Shown in pieces: positions 31,864-43,582 of a stretch of 64,000 bases of DNA; the first letter of the stretch is position 1, and the number at the start of each line of letters is the position of its first letter. The DNA is taken from contig NHZP01000033.1 in assembly GCA_003313425.1 (NCBI GenBank), forward strand, positions 479,042 through 543,041, in the 5' to 3' direction. Below the pieces are notes generated by a model. That model had not been told where the DNA came from and did no database searches. It saw only the letters and a program-made list of their open reading frames with translations. The position numbers and the translations under genes were made by a program. The stretch is from Pseudopyrenochaeta lycopersici (lineage: Eukaryota > Ascomycota > Dothideomycetes > Pleosporales > Pseudopyrenochaetaceae).

Positions 31864-34800
31864 CACCCCCCCAGCTTAAGTGAATGAAGAGCAACGAAAG
31901 CTGTAAATGAGTGTCCTTAAGCGTCTGCCTCTACTGTAGTTGGTAGTCCCAACCCCCTAGGTCCTGCAGACTGAGAGCAGTACTCTCTGATTCCTCTCGA
32001 ATCCTTGATAGGTCACTTAGTCCTAGCTGGCGTACGAAGTCAGCGTGCTTCTGTTGACTAAGGATCTTTGTAAGGCCGTCAGCTAGCATCTCTGTAGTAG
32101 CCTTCCAGTCTACCTGTAGTCTGCCTTCTGCTACCTCCTGACGTAACCAATAATAATGTACGTCTACATGCTTTAGCTTCGTCTAAAGCTTATTAACTGC
32201 CTTTATTACGATTAAGACAGTCTACTAGTTATTACACTACAGTACTAGTGTAAACTTAGGGTTAAATTAAATAGCTTAAAAGAAGCGTTGCTACTATTCT
32301 ATCTCTAATCCTGCAAGGAATAGAGATAGTAGCTTAGCCTTAGTAGTTAATTTTATAACTAATTGTTAGACTGTTACCTTCTAGTTAATAGGCAGTCTAT
32401 ATAGTTTAAAGATATAGCCTTAAGAGCTTCAGCGAGTTTTAGGCTTATCTGTAAAGGCCGCATCTAATACACCATAAAAGAGAGGTTCTTAGTCTAGCTT
32501 CTACTAAGCTAGCAATATAATACTAGTTATGCTGTGCTAGATGTCCCCTAACGCTCAAATAGCTAGGTGCTTTGTGCCTATTAGGTATCTCCACACATAG
32601 TTAGCAGCGTGCAGGTGCTTTTACCCTAGATTCTGTAGGTGGCGTGTAAGGATTAAGTGCGCTCTCGCAACGTCTAGTCTCGTTAATGTTAATATATACG
32701 CTAGTAATCTAACTAGCTGCTAATACTTTTATATTCAAGCAGCACTTCGTTCCTCTATTAAAGGCAGGAAGACGTTATCCCTTAGTAGCACATCTAGGTA
32801 TCTTGTGTTTCCCTTAAGATTAAATTTTGCTGCAATCTTATTAATAAATAAGTCCTGTGCTAGGTAGATTAATTAAGTAGGCTCCTTATAGATTACACGG
32901 ATGCTAAGGAACTAATTTAGCTTACCTAGCTTACAGATCTCGTACGTTCTAAGTATCTGTTGCTTAAATGTCTGGTAGTAGCTTATATTAAGCGGATGGA
33001 CGAGGACGACAATATCATCTATATAGAAAAAGATAATCAGATAGTTATTCGTGTATAGGCACGGTGCTCCTAGCACAGGCCTTAACCTAAGCTTCTTTAA
33101 GGTTAATAAGAGCTCCTAGTACTACAGCAGTAGTGCTTTCTTAAGGCTATAGAGCGCTTGCTAAAGCTTAAGAAGCTTACTAAACTTATCTGTAAACCCT
33201 TTAGGCGTACGACAGTATATCTTGCGTAGTAGTTAAGCGTTAAGAAAGGCGTTTAGAGCGTTAAACTAAAATATCTTTAGGTTAAATGCTGCTGCTAGTA
33301 CTATAAGAGATTAAAAGACCTTAATAGCTAACGTTATAGTATACGTCTTACCCTATGCCTCCTGCAGGTCTCCTTATACGTATATACGCGCCTTAAACTT
33401 ATATAGGTACCTGTCTTCGTTAAACTTATACGAGAACACCTATATTAAGGGTAGAACCTCAGCATCTACTGTTATTACAGTAACCTCTGTACGCTTAAAG
33501 TAATCTTTTAACTAGCAGCTGTTAAGCTCTGCTCGTGCTGCCTCTCTAAACTTAGCACTAAATAGATAATCCTTTACTTCCTTCTATTACTTTAGCGGCT
33601 CTGGCAGTTAGTTATAATATAGCCTTAACCTAGGCATCTTACCTGCGAGCTTTAAAGGAGCTATTAGATTCAATGCTACTGCGAATGCTCTGTAGTATAT
33701 AGCTAGGGCCTAGTTAGCTAGCCTCCTAGCTCTCTTCTCTTCTATAATATTGCTACTACTTCTAATAGTAGGATTAGCTATCTTTAGTGCATTATTCTGC
33801 TAACAATCTAGTACATAGTTATCTATATTACTCTATCCTCTAGGCTACTTAGATAGTAGCTTTCGTGGTTAGCCTCGCCTGCCTGTTGTAGCTAGCCTAA
33901 GTAGTCTATCTGGCCTACTTAGTCTGTCTAGTCTACTTGTGACTGTAGACGTGTTATCCTTATGATGTGTCTGCAGCTCATTAAGCAGCTATTCTTAAAC
34001 CTGTTCCTTAGTGCCTTAATCTTTAGTACTAACTTGTTCTACTAGCTCTGTAGCTTAGCCTAATTCTCTATCGTCGTCTGCCTCCTGTTAAGGTAGTATA
34101 GTACTACGATCTAATAGTTCTAGTATTAGTAGAAAGCCCTAGTCCTTATAGAACTCTGCTACTATGTTGTTTTCAGCTATCTCTATAGAACGAGCTGTCT
34201 CATTGTTAAGCTGATGCCTCTGGTTCTGCAGTATCTCTTAATTAGCCTCTATCTCCTGTACCTGAGGTATGTTGAGATAGTTAATATCTTCTTATACGAT
34301 AGCTTCTCTCTCAGCTTTCTTGTAGTTGTTAAAAAGGCTGTTCTTCTAAAATATTACGTCTCTTACGCGTATTACCTGGCTCTTCTTTAGCAGCTAGATG
34401 CGGAAGATATTTGTTAAGTTATACCCTGTAAGGTATCCTATAAATGTATAAGACTTAAGCTTATCTACTTTCTTTAGCTTCTTATTTAGGATATAGGCTT
34501 TGCAGCCTATCTGTAAGAAATAGGCAACTGAAGGCTGCCTGCTATAGACTAGCTTATATGGCGTCTTCCATGCGATTGACTTAGTAGGAGTGACATTGAT
34601 AATTCAAGCTGCTGTAACTGCTAGCTTATTTGACAGCGACTTTGGCAGTCCTGCCTTAATTTGAAGTAATCTTGCTCTTGTTATAATCACGTTCCCTGCT
34701 TGCTCTGCGGCTCCTAGCTGTTCAGGCGTGTCAGGGGCTTGAAGCTTAACCTTAAGGCTAGCCTGCCTCGCGATCTTATAGAGCTGTAAGCCATATCTGC

Positions 34801-37045
34801 GATTACTGTTAACCTTAAGGATAACGACAGTATGTCCATACTAGCGTTTAATCTTGTTTATTAGCGCTCGCAACGCTGCTATTATAATAGGTAGTGTTTT
34901 ATTAGTAAGAGTTGTCGCCTTATGCTACCTTAAGAACTTGTATATAGCATGCAGGAGGTAACGATCTCTGTTATAGCACGTTTCTCCTGTTAGGATTAGT
35001 TGTATAAGATTAACTATAATCCTATAGAAAGGCCTTATAGCTTAATTATCTGATTGACGCCTGCTGACCTGAGCTGTTAATTTTAACTTAATGCAGGTCT
35101 CGCATTCTCGCAGATGTGGTGCTCAAGCTCCTTGCTCAAGACTAATTCCTCGTACGTTTGCATTTAAGTGGTCGATCGCCTCCTTGCTCGCGTATGTAAA
35201 CATCTTATAAGCTTTAACATAAGATGCGGTAATTAGACGTCAATCTTCCTGTAAGACCTTGTACGCTCCTTAAAGAGCTGTTGCGAAGCTACTTAGTGCT
35301 AGACAATTGTTCTCGTCAGTATCAATAATCCAGTGTCCTTCTTTATACCTAAGTAGGTATGTGACGTTTGACAGATGCTGCTTGTATATAACATCTCGTC
35401 CTGAGTTGAACTGAATACCTATTTCTTAGTATCTTAAGAGGCTTACAACGTTTGTAAAGAAGCCTTCTATAAGGGCTATATTAGTTAGCTTAATCTAACT
35501 TATTCTAGACAGTTAATTAACCTTAAATATAACCTCTCTCTAGGCCTGTATTACTAGGATTAAGTCTCCTGTAAGTACTGTTTCCTGGGCTGTAGCCTGC
35601 CTTATCTCTCGCCAGCTAAACCTCCTTGAATTACATATATAGATGTTTAAGCCTAGGTTAAGGATCTATTAATTAATAATCGTTAGCAGCGTTTTTAGTT
35701 GCACCTAGGTGACGGAGAAGGAGCTGTAGGTCGCAAAACTGCCCCCTTAGCTCTCCTTTCCACCGTTAAGGCTTATTAGCTTATCTACGCCCTTAATTTT
35801 CTTACCGTGACGAGTGAGGAGCTTGTTAATCCTTTTAACCTGCTCTAGGTTCTTTAAGGCCTTAGCTATCCTATCCTGTATAGCTTTAATAGGTTAAAAG
35901 CTCTCTAGTCTCTTTGGATAATCTAGAAACAGGTACTAGTACTCCCTGTACTAATGCATACCTCCGCAGAGATATTCTGGCTTATAAGCTGATTTTAATG
36001 ATCTCTACTCCTTCTAGTCCTTCTGGTTCTTCTAGTCTGTTCTGTTTAAAACACTAAGTATTATAAACGTGCTAAGCGACGTTGCACTAGGCCTAATTTA
36101 TTAATAATAGACCTTGAACTAAGCTATATAGTCTGCTAGAGGTTGAATCTTATTTATCTTATCTAAGGTCTCCTTTTTAATAAGGTTATAGTGCGACGAC
36201 GCGGCCTATTTAGGGGCAATCGTCCTAATAGATATTAGGAAATCCTCTTAAGCTTAATAACCTGTTGTTTTAGGGAGACCTGCCTCCCTGCCTTAGTTAG
36301 TAATGTAAATCTAGTTATTAAGCTATTGCTTAAGATCTTAACTCTAAGGACTGTCCTGCAGAGCTTAATATTTAATAGTTAGCTTTCTGCTTTATAAGGC
36401 AGCTGTTAGCGTAAACTACTTCTTAAGAGTAACTAGTTAATCGTACGCCTTATCTTTTCCGCTAATAAGGTAAAGGTGTTAAGCAGTAATCGTACAGCTG
36501 ATATTAAGAAGGAGCTTACTATCCTTCTGCTTAAGTTTTATATACTCTGCTTTTTTGTATCTCTAGTCTTAAAGGAGATTACTGTATAATGCCTTTTTAG
36601 CTGCGTCTAGCTAGCTAATCTCTGTCGCTCCTGGCTGTATATTACTAGGTAACAGTCTAGTTAGTTCTCTAAGCTTTAGTAGCTTATCCTTTAGTTTTAA
36701 GATGTTATAGTACTTCTAAATGCTATCTACGACAGCTTTCTCTTGTCGTAGCTGGAACTACGACTCCCAGTTAGCTAGTTTATCCAGTAAAATAGTCACT
36801 CGTGTGACTCCTGCGTTATTATACAACATCGTAATCTTAGTAATTAATTACTAAACTAATCTCTATGCGGAGAGCAACAGTTCTAGTTAAATAGCGACAC
36901 TTATTGACTATATAGGTCTTTGACGCTGACCTAGCTGTCAATAGATACAACAGGTAAAGGTGAACGTAGTTGTTATTAGTTACACGTCTAAAGCTATATT
37001 CGTGCAGAGTTGCGTAGCTTAGGAGGTGCAAACCAGGCTCATAAC

Positions 37046-37168
37046 TGTTGGCGGGCAGCAGGCAGGAGGAACTAGGTTGATTCCTATTAAATGAGACACA
37101 AGGGAACTATATACCCTGTGGATGCTTATATAACAGAGCACGTGAGGAGCTAACCGTGTTGGCTAACA
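37046..37168 (-). repeat. 5' LTR of the Copia element
   Basis: TGTTGG..CTAACA, 123 bp. The adjoining internal sequence on the minus strand (GTTATGAGCCTGG) is the primer-binding-site position; I cannot name the tRNA. Confidence 0.88.
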
Positions 37169-37173
37169 TAATA

Positions 37174-38959
37174 GTATTAGAAGATGCTTAGTATATGGTC
37201 CTTATTACGTGTTGCGTGTATTTAATTAAGTGTAATAGTAGTACAGATACAATTAAGTAAGTACTTAAACTTAGTAACTAGCTCTAAAACTAAGTTACTA
37301 GCTTTAGCATTAGAGATAATTACTTATTGCTGTAGAGGCGCTAAATTAGTTTCTCTATAGGTATTTCCTAAGATTCTACGCTAAAGTAACAACTTAGTAG
37401 TGTTAGAAATAGATGTTTCTGTCGAGAAAGGATGCTCTATTGCAACAATCTGAGGTCCGGTTAACTAATTTGGGCTGAATAGGGCTATAGTAGGAGAAGT
37501 TGGCAGGGGGCAACGCTCTCTGGCCCTGATTGGCCCTAAGTGCGGGGTAAGAGACGAGATACGAATCCATCAGGATTCCTGCCAGACGGCAGCGATCTAT
37601 CTATCTATCCTTTAATCAAATCCTATTATCCTTGACTAATCTCTACTGTGCCCCTCTTTACTTAAATACTACTAGGGCAAGGCTGTAGCAATACAATAAC
37701 AGTCTATACAAGTAGCATTGTAGGTAGTAGTTAAGTGAAAGGGTTGTAAGACACGTCTTACACAAGCTTGCTTAGCAACTAAAGCTTTTGGCGTGCGACT
37801 CTGTACTCTGTAAGAGTAATATTAGAGTTGTAGTTTTTTAGTTATGTTATTGCTATAACTTAAGACTAAGGCAGTAAGGCATTTAACTGTTAAATACAAT
37901 GCTATAATACACTTAGTAATTTAATACATAAAATAACAGATTTAGTGCTAATAATAATTCTGTTATTTTATTAAGATATGTCTCCTACTTTCATTTATAG
38001 TTCCTCTGCATATAGCGGCTGTATTAATAGCAATAGTTATTAGACCTACTATTTATTACTCTTTCCTACGCAAAACTTCTAAGCTTCTCCTCATATCTGA
38101 TGAGAGTATATAAGCCCTAAAACTAAATTACTGTAGACGCCGCTCTTAAGCTTCTTAAACCGCTAATTATTTAGAGCCTGGTATAGCGTCGAATTTGCAG
38201 CCTTGTAAATTGTATAAACAGCTAAGGTCTCTTATAAAAGGTTAGTGTAATCTTGGTATAGAAGCGGTGAAACGACGGCTGCAAGATAGGGCATACATTA
38301 GTGCTATAGCTTATGTCTAAAAAGTAAATAGTTAGCTAACGTGATAGTAAATCTAAAAAATAATAAACAGCATACAGTTGTTTCCTTACCAGAGACTCCC
38401 ATCTCGTCTATATAATCTATTTAACTATGTACTCTAAGATTTAAATGTAAACCGCGATTATCTCTGATGTTAGTGTAGGGAAATGGTTCAATGTTCTTCA
38501 CGAGCAGGTCTGTTAGGCCGCGCATAGACTCTATACTGAAGACTCCATTATTACGGAACTAGTTACCTTCATTTAGGCCTAGGATATTCTTCTACTTTAG
38601 GGAGAATTCCTAACCTCCTATTATATAGACTGTTAGAAGTAGAAAATAAAGCACATCCTTTTAAGGAAGATATTTACCTAGGGATAGTAACTTAAGATTA
38701 TAATCTATCTCTTATAGAAGGCTGTTACCTACTTTAGTAGTAAGCTAATAGATAAGATCCTAATACTAAGAATAAACTAGAGTAAACCTCTATCTAGTAA
38801 GATATAGTATACCCTCTAGAATCTAATCTACTATAAAGCTAAGGCTAGGAATTAAGTTTAGAGTGTTCCTAAGAAATTTAGTTAGCCTGATAGGGAAAAT
38901 GCTAATAGCTTAAGAGACTAGGGAGGCTACGTTGTAGGGAATGAAATTGTATAATGGAA
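37174..38959. other. RIP-decayed repeat relics, partly related to the 55.6-63.8 kb Copia element
   Basis: The segment ~37800-37990 resembles 63500-63700, the 5' internal end plus LTR of the second Copia element. Shared landmarks are TTAGTTAT.TATTGCT, AAGGCAGTAAG and TGTTAAATA/TGTCAGATA starts. The segment 37390-37700 has ordinary composition with direct short repeats. The rest is AT-rich with no frame. There is no gene. Confidence 0.4.
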
Positions 38960-38964
38960 AGAGA

Positions 38965-40110
38965 GGGTAAACTAGTAGCCGTTGTCAGACGCAGCTTCGG
39001 TGTGCGGTTGGAGATAGTTTACTCCCTCAATACTGTTGTCATGAAATGCGTTGCAGCTGGACTTCTACTAGCCTATTTTCCGACTCGAGTTTTTTACGCA
39101 TGTTAGGAAAAGTCTCCCTGTCTTGTCTATATATCCCCCAATAATCAAGCTGCAGATTATAAGCTCGTTCTGTTGGATCCTGGAATGATAGCGTGGGAAA
39201 CTCTCTTGCGAGATATTTCAGAATCAGAGTCTCAGAGCCCTAGATTTTAGATTATTTAGTACGGAAGATTCTGCTGTTAGAAGGGGATTAGTTGCGTACT
39301 AAAACAAAATTGTTCAGCACATCAATAACAGTAGTCCCTTTGTGAGGAGTCGCAAGAGTTGTTACTAAAGTAACCCACCTATCTCTATTAGATGAGGAAA
39401 GTATTTGGGTTGCTCTTCTAGAGCTCCGCATTTCATTAGACTGATAGGGTAGCGGACAGTGTTACCTTCTTGGGAATGACAGAGGAGGTGGGCCCTGTTA
39501 TGATCAGACCAAGTCCAGTTGTTGAACTTAGCTGACTTTGTGAACAGTATTGCCCGTCCACGCATGGCATTTTGTGGCTGTGGTTGATGTAATGAGTTTG
39601 CATTAGGGAGTGCGCCATAATCAACCTTTACATCATAAAGGTTTGTTATCGCGTTGGTAACCAGATCGACACGATCGAACCTTGCAAACAGTGAGATAGG
39701 GTAAAAAGTTAGCTGGAATGACTTGATACATACTTCCTAAATGTAAGTTGGGCATACAGCTTACAAGCGCGTTCTTAGTTAGAGGATAATGGGGCGATTG
39801 GGGTCACGATCACCTTGTATCCTTTCTCTATTAATAAGGAGGGAATGTCTTTGCTACCGCCCTAGTAATTTAGTGCGCCGAACAGTGGGTGCCTGAAACT
39901 GAGAAATTCTAGAACTTCCTAACAAGTTAGTGGTAGAGCATGGGCTATATAGTGTTCATACTAAGTACAATAGGAATATCCTGATCTTGAGGAAGGCTGT
40001 TGGAAGGTAAAGACATCCAGTTTGCCAGCCCCTCTAAATTCTCAAGACAGTCCTCAATTGTGAGATTCACCTGGGCATAAGCGGAGTTGAGCGGGTTTTC
40101 CTTAGGGAGA
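38965..40110 (-). pseudogene. Lipase pseudogene (alpha/beta hydrolase with former GHSQGG elbow)
   Basis: Blocks in order on the minus strand: N-P-L-N-S-A-Y near 40100; K-D-I-P-S-L-L-I-E-K-G-Y-K-V-I-V-T-P-I-A-P-L-S-S near 39800; D-Y-G-A-L-P-N-A-N; then F-N-N-W-T-W-S-D-H-N-R-A-H-L-L and C-H-S-Q-E-G at 39464-39481; T-L-A-T-P-H-K-G-T-T-V-I-D near 39340; A-Y-N-L-Q-L-D-Y-W-G-I-Y; and D-N-S-I-E-G-V near 39020. This is the layout of staphylococcal-type triacylglycerol lipases as found in fungi. The elbow Gly residues are replaced by Cys and Glu, although the Ser codon (39473-39475) survives. Stops and frameshifts separate the blocks. The left end touches the RIP-decayed repeat zone. Confidence 0.65.
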
Positions 40111-41608
40111 CCGCCTTACGTAAACGAGCTAAGCGTCAAAGAATGGTAGTATTAGTAACTTCATTAAGTGATAACCCTATAGCTTACGCTACATGTGACT
40201 CTCCTCTACTTATAGGCAAGATTTCAAGCTAAAGTCAGATGCCAACAAATACGCGTCGAGACTATGCCGATTGCTACCTGTGTCTTTCTAGGCATTTGGG
40301 TTACAAGGACTAACGTTTTTGCCTGAATACAGATAGAATCCATCCGCACTCATCTCCAAACCACCAAATTCCCCACAACCTCTACTTTCTCTATTGGTAT
40401 GTTCGATGCTGCATCTCACAAGCCTCAACAAATCCATCCACCTTGTTACTCAAAGCTGTTGAGGTAGCCAAACCACACCTTGACGGCTATCTCCGCCTCG
40501 TTGACGACTCTCTCCATTGTCCATCCATCCACCTTAACCCCAATTCTCCCTATTCACCGACCAAAGTCTCTTATGGTAACAAAGGCTCCGTCTATTCCTG
40601 GTTCAGAACCCTCCTAACTGCAAGTCACTAACCTAGTATCCTTATTTTTTTTCCTCAGTACTACCCTCCTACTCCACTCGCGCTGAACATAAGCTTAATG
40701 TAGAATCTCTTCAGTGTTTCATCCCTGGCGCCTTCTAGTCAGAATCGTGCATGTGTTGATTGCATCTCGCTCGTGGTTCGACATTCTAATGTAACATGAA
40801 AGGTAACATAGTGTTCTTCAATTATGTCAAGACACAGTACTGCAAGATGACCAGATTAGCCCATGGGCGAAATGGGTCGTTGATACAATCTAACGCCATA
40901 AAGTCTAGGGTTTCCAGTCCAATCTAAATCCAATCCGGTTTCATCTGTTCAGCCTCAGCTATAGTAGTCCAGGTCGGTGATGAATGTGTATTATAGAAAC
41001 TTCCACAACGCTAACAGTGATAATCGTCAGAAAATGTATGAAACGGATCAATCTAAAGTATGATGGAGAGACCTTGTGTCGCCCTTTTGTGTGTGCGGAG
41101 AATATATGTCCTAGTAGGATGATAAAATGCCGTGTTGTGTGTATTGTGTAGATCACTCAGGCCTAGCTTATCTCCGGGAATCTCACGACAAGTACTAATG
41201 CAGTGTATCCTAATTGGGTTCCAAGGCCAAGCTTGGCCTGCGAAAAGGAAGGACGACTCCTCTTTCGAACGAATCAACTCAGCATGATGCGGCCTGTTGC
41301 GTCAAGTGATGACATCGCTGCCTCTCCCAGCGTTAACTAGGACACAACTTATCTTACTATTACAATGTAGATAACCTGTAGTTGCTAGTAATTAATTAAT
41401 AGAATTAATGAGCAAATAAGTGGCTCTTATTAGAACTATTCAATCCTAAAGCAAAAGAGCAGCTAAGAACTTTAAAAACACTACACGTTCTTCAAAGTTT
41501 TCTAGGGTCGGGCAAAGCGCGCAAAAAAAGATGTGTCATTGTCTTTCGTAAGAATGTACCGGAAAGCCAAACGTCTCACACTGTTTTCCCTCCATAAATC
41601 CCACATCT
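40111..41608. other. Intergenic stretch, no supported gene
   Basis: About 1.5 kb of ordinary composition. A 62-codon frame at 40443-40631 starts without a true ATG (CTG/TTG type) and shows no domain. The stretch contains the former promoter side of the lipase pseudogene and the 3' flank of the carboxylesterase pseudogene. Confidence 0.4.
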
Positions 41609-42830
41609 TTACTCAATGGCGCCCTCAACTGTCTTAGGCTCGGCCACTGTCAACTCACCTTCTCCCAAACCTATCATCGCCTTCGCTATGTTTTCACAGC
41701 CCCTCAACGACAAAAGCAGTAAGTCCGGATTTGGATTATGCCGCCACGCAAGCGCCGTCCAAGTGTCTAGTACATACTGACTAAACGTGACATCCTACTT
41801 GTCCCTCTCCGGGAACCCCCTTCCTCATCGGGTTTCCAAATACGTGGAACAATTCTCCTGTGTGGCACCGGGAGTACTCGTCTGACTTGGGTTCTCCAAG
41901 CGGGCGCGCTGCTGAGTGCGGCGGTTCACAGGTGGACGCGTTAGGATCCCAGAACGAGCCCTCGTATGAGCGGTCAAACCTGTAGGGGTACGTGGCTGGA
42001 AAGGTAGCATGTTTGGACGCCGCATAGGCGGGCTGCTTGACTGAGACACCGGAATTCAGCGTCTGTCGCCACGCGGAATGCAACGTGAAGCGCGTTGAGA
42101 GTTGCGTTGTGGCCAGACGGGAGAGGAAAAGCGTTAGAACAAAAGATCGGAGATGGGTGGAGCGAATTGGCGATTATAGTCGCGGTGAGGCTGGTGGTTC
42201 TGTAGTAGCTTATGAATTTGTTGCCTGAAAAGATTGGTTTAGAATGCCATTTGACAGTAACACTATAGTGGGCTAGTGCCTATAACAAACCTACTGTTAT
42301 CTCGCATGAAGCCTGTAAATATAGGGACAGGGTCCACCGGCCTGCTACCTTTCAGATTAAGTTGTGTAATTGCAATCATAGAGCCCCCGGCGACGATGTA
42401 ACCTAGTGAACGTTAAGCTGTTGAATCTATGTAAAGCTACATCTAAAACTCGCCTTGCTACTACGTTAAGAGTGATAAGCTCGAGAGGGTGATACGCCAT
42501 TGGGCAGTCCACGTGCGATTATGCATCCAGGCAGCCACTAGCATCCAAAATAGGCTTTGTGGCAAAAACTACTTCCTCTGGGATAGTGCGCCAGAACACA
42601 TATAGCTTGGCGTAGTTTGAACCAGCCAGATTACTCATAAAAACTGCCGCCCCATACTTTCCGATTGCTTTGGGAGGGGCCAGTAATGCTCTAAAGGAAG
42701 CAACGCCTGCGCTCTGTTCAAAGATCGTAACGCGTTCGGGGTCGCCACCAAAATCCCTGATGTAAGCCTGCACCCACTCGAGTGCCACAATCTGGTCCGC
42801 AATACTGTAGTTTCCGTTAGTCTCATGAAT
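41609..42830 (-). pseudogene. Type-B carboxylesterase pseudogene
   Basis: Coding blocks run from N-G-N-Y-S-I-A-D-Q-I-V-A-L-E-W-V-Q (about 42826) through F-G-G-D-P-E-R-V-T-I-F and E-Q-S-A-G. Next come K-A-I-G-K-Y-G-A-A-V-F-M-S-N-L-A-G and T-I-P-E-E-V, then D-P-V-P-I-F-T-G-F-M-R-D near 42320 and F-R-C-L-S-Q. The last blocks are Y-P-Y-R-F-D-R-S-Y, E-Y-S-R-C-H-T-G-E-L-F-H-V-F-G (probable catalytic His) and L-D-T-W-T-A-L-A-W-R-H-N-P-N, ending at TAA 41609-41611. The Gly before the nucleophile (family G-x-S-x-G) is Glu here (42717-42719, a G-to-A change); Ser is at 42711-42713. There are several frameshifts and stops. The N-terminal third is missing or unreadable. It is only distantly similar to the intact esterase at 20678-22591. 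Confidence 0.75.
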
Positions 42831-43582
42831 ACAAACTATGAAAATGTGGCCTATCGATCCTTTAGTCCCTCGAAATTTGAGGTTAGAGGTGCTAGAAAAG
42901 TTACCACAGTGATAACTGGCTTGTGGCAGCCAGGGGTCTTAGCAATTTCTGTATTTTTGACCTTCTCTGCTACTCCCACTCTCATCTGATCCACATTAAT
43001 TACTCGCTGTTGAATGTTCTCGATATCTATCGTACTACCGCTCGACGTGAGTGAAAGCATCGTACTCAACCCTGGCGGGCTACTGCTGGCTGTGACCGAC
43101 GCTCATCTCTAAATGAATGGTAGAGACATGGAGAGGGTGTCACCTTGCATTCAGAGTGATGAAATTGTCTTTCGAACATTGATATTCTGGTCCTTAAGAT
43201 ACGGCTATTCTGCTTCGATTGTTGTGAGGTCGCTCTTCACATACTCGACAAGGCTACTATGTTGCGTGATCGTCTCGCACATGCAAGGAAGCGGCATAAT
43301 CATAAGTCACTTCAGGATTTGCAAGTTTTGGAGAAGCCAGCTTTGTTACTTAGAGTTTTACTGCCTATGTTGATTAGACAAACAGCAGGTATCTCCAGGC
43401 ACAACTGCCCTGAGCTATTGCAATGCGGAAAAGGTTAACTAAGAGTATCGTAGCAGGCTTGCAATAAAATTCCTCCGTTACGATAGTAGCACTTAGAAAA
43501 TACTACCCTGTTTAGATACTATAGGGTATACATAGCTTCCATTCCAGAGTGCCGGAGTAGTTCCATACCATCTTACTATATG
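42831..43582. other. Intergenic, no supported gene
   Basis: It may include unreadable N-terminal remains of the carboxylesterase pseudogene up to ~43080. Frames at 43113-43373 and elsewhere have no supporting features. Confidence 0.4.

Larger units (their letters stand above)
31741..37168 (-). mobile_element. Full-length RIP-decayed Ty1/Copia retrotransposon with 123-bp LTRs
   Basis: LTRs at 31741-31863 and 37046-37168 are nearly identical, with TAATA duplications at 31736-31740 and 37169-37173. Orientation is minus: a polypurine tract (read as a run of C at 31864-31875 on the plus strand) abuts the left LTR. Pol order from the right is integrase, then RT, then RNase H, as in Copia. A C-x2-C of the integrase zinc region (E-C-E-T-C-I-K-L) lies near 35090. 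The RT active site Y-I-D-D-I is at 33011-33025, followed by V-V-L-V-H-P. Stops throughout are mostly CAA/CAG to TAA/TAG or TGG to TAG/TGA, so RIP killed it. The internal part is 5.2 kb, normal for Copia; the LTRs are unusually short. Confidence 0.9.
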
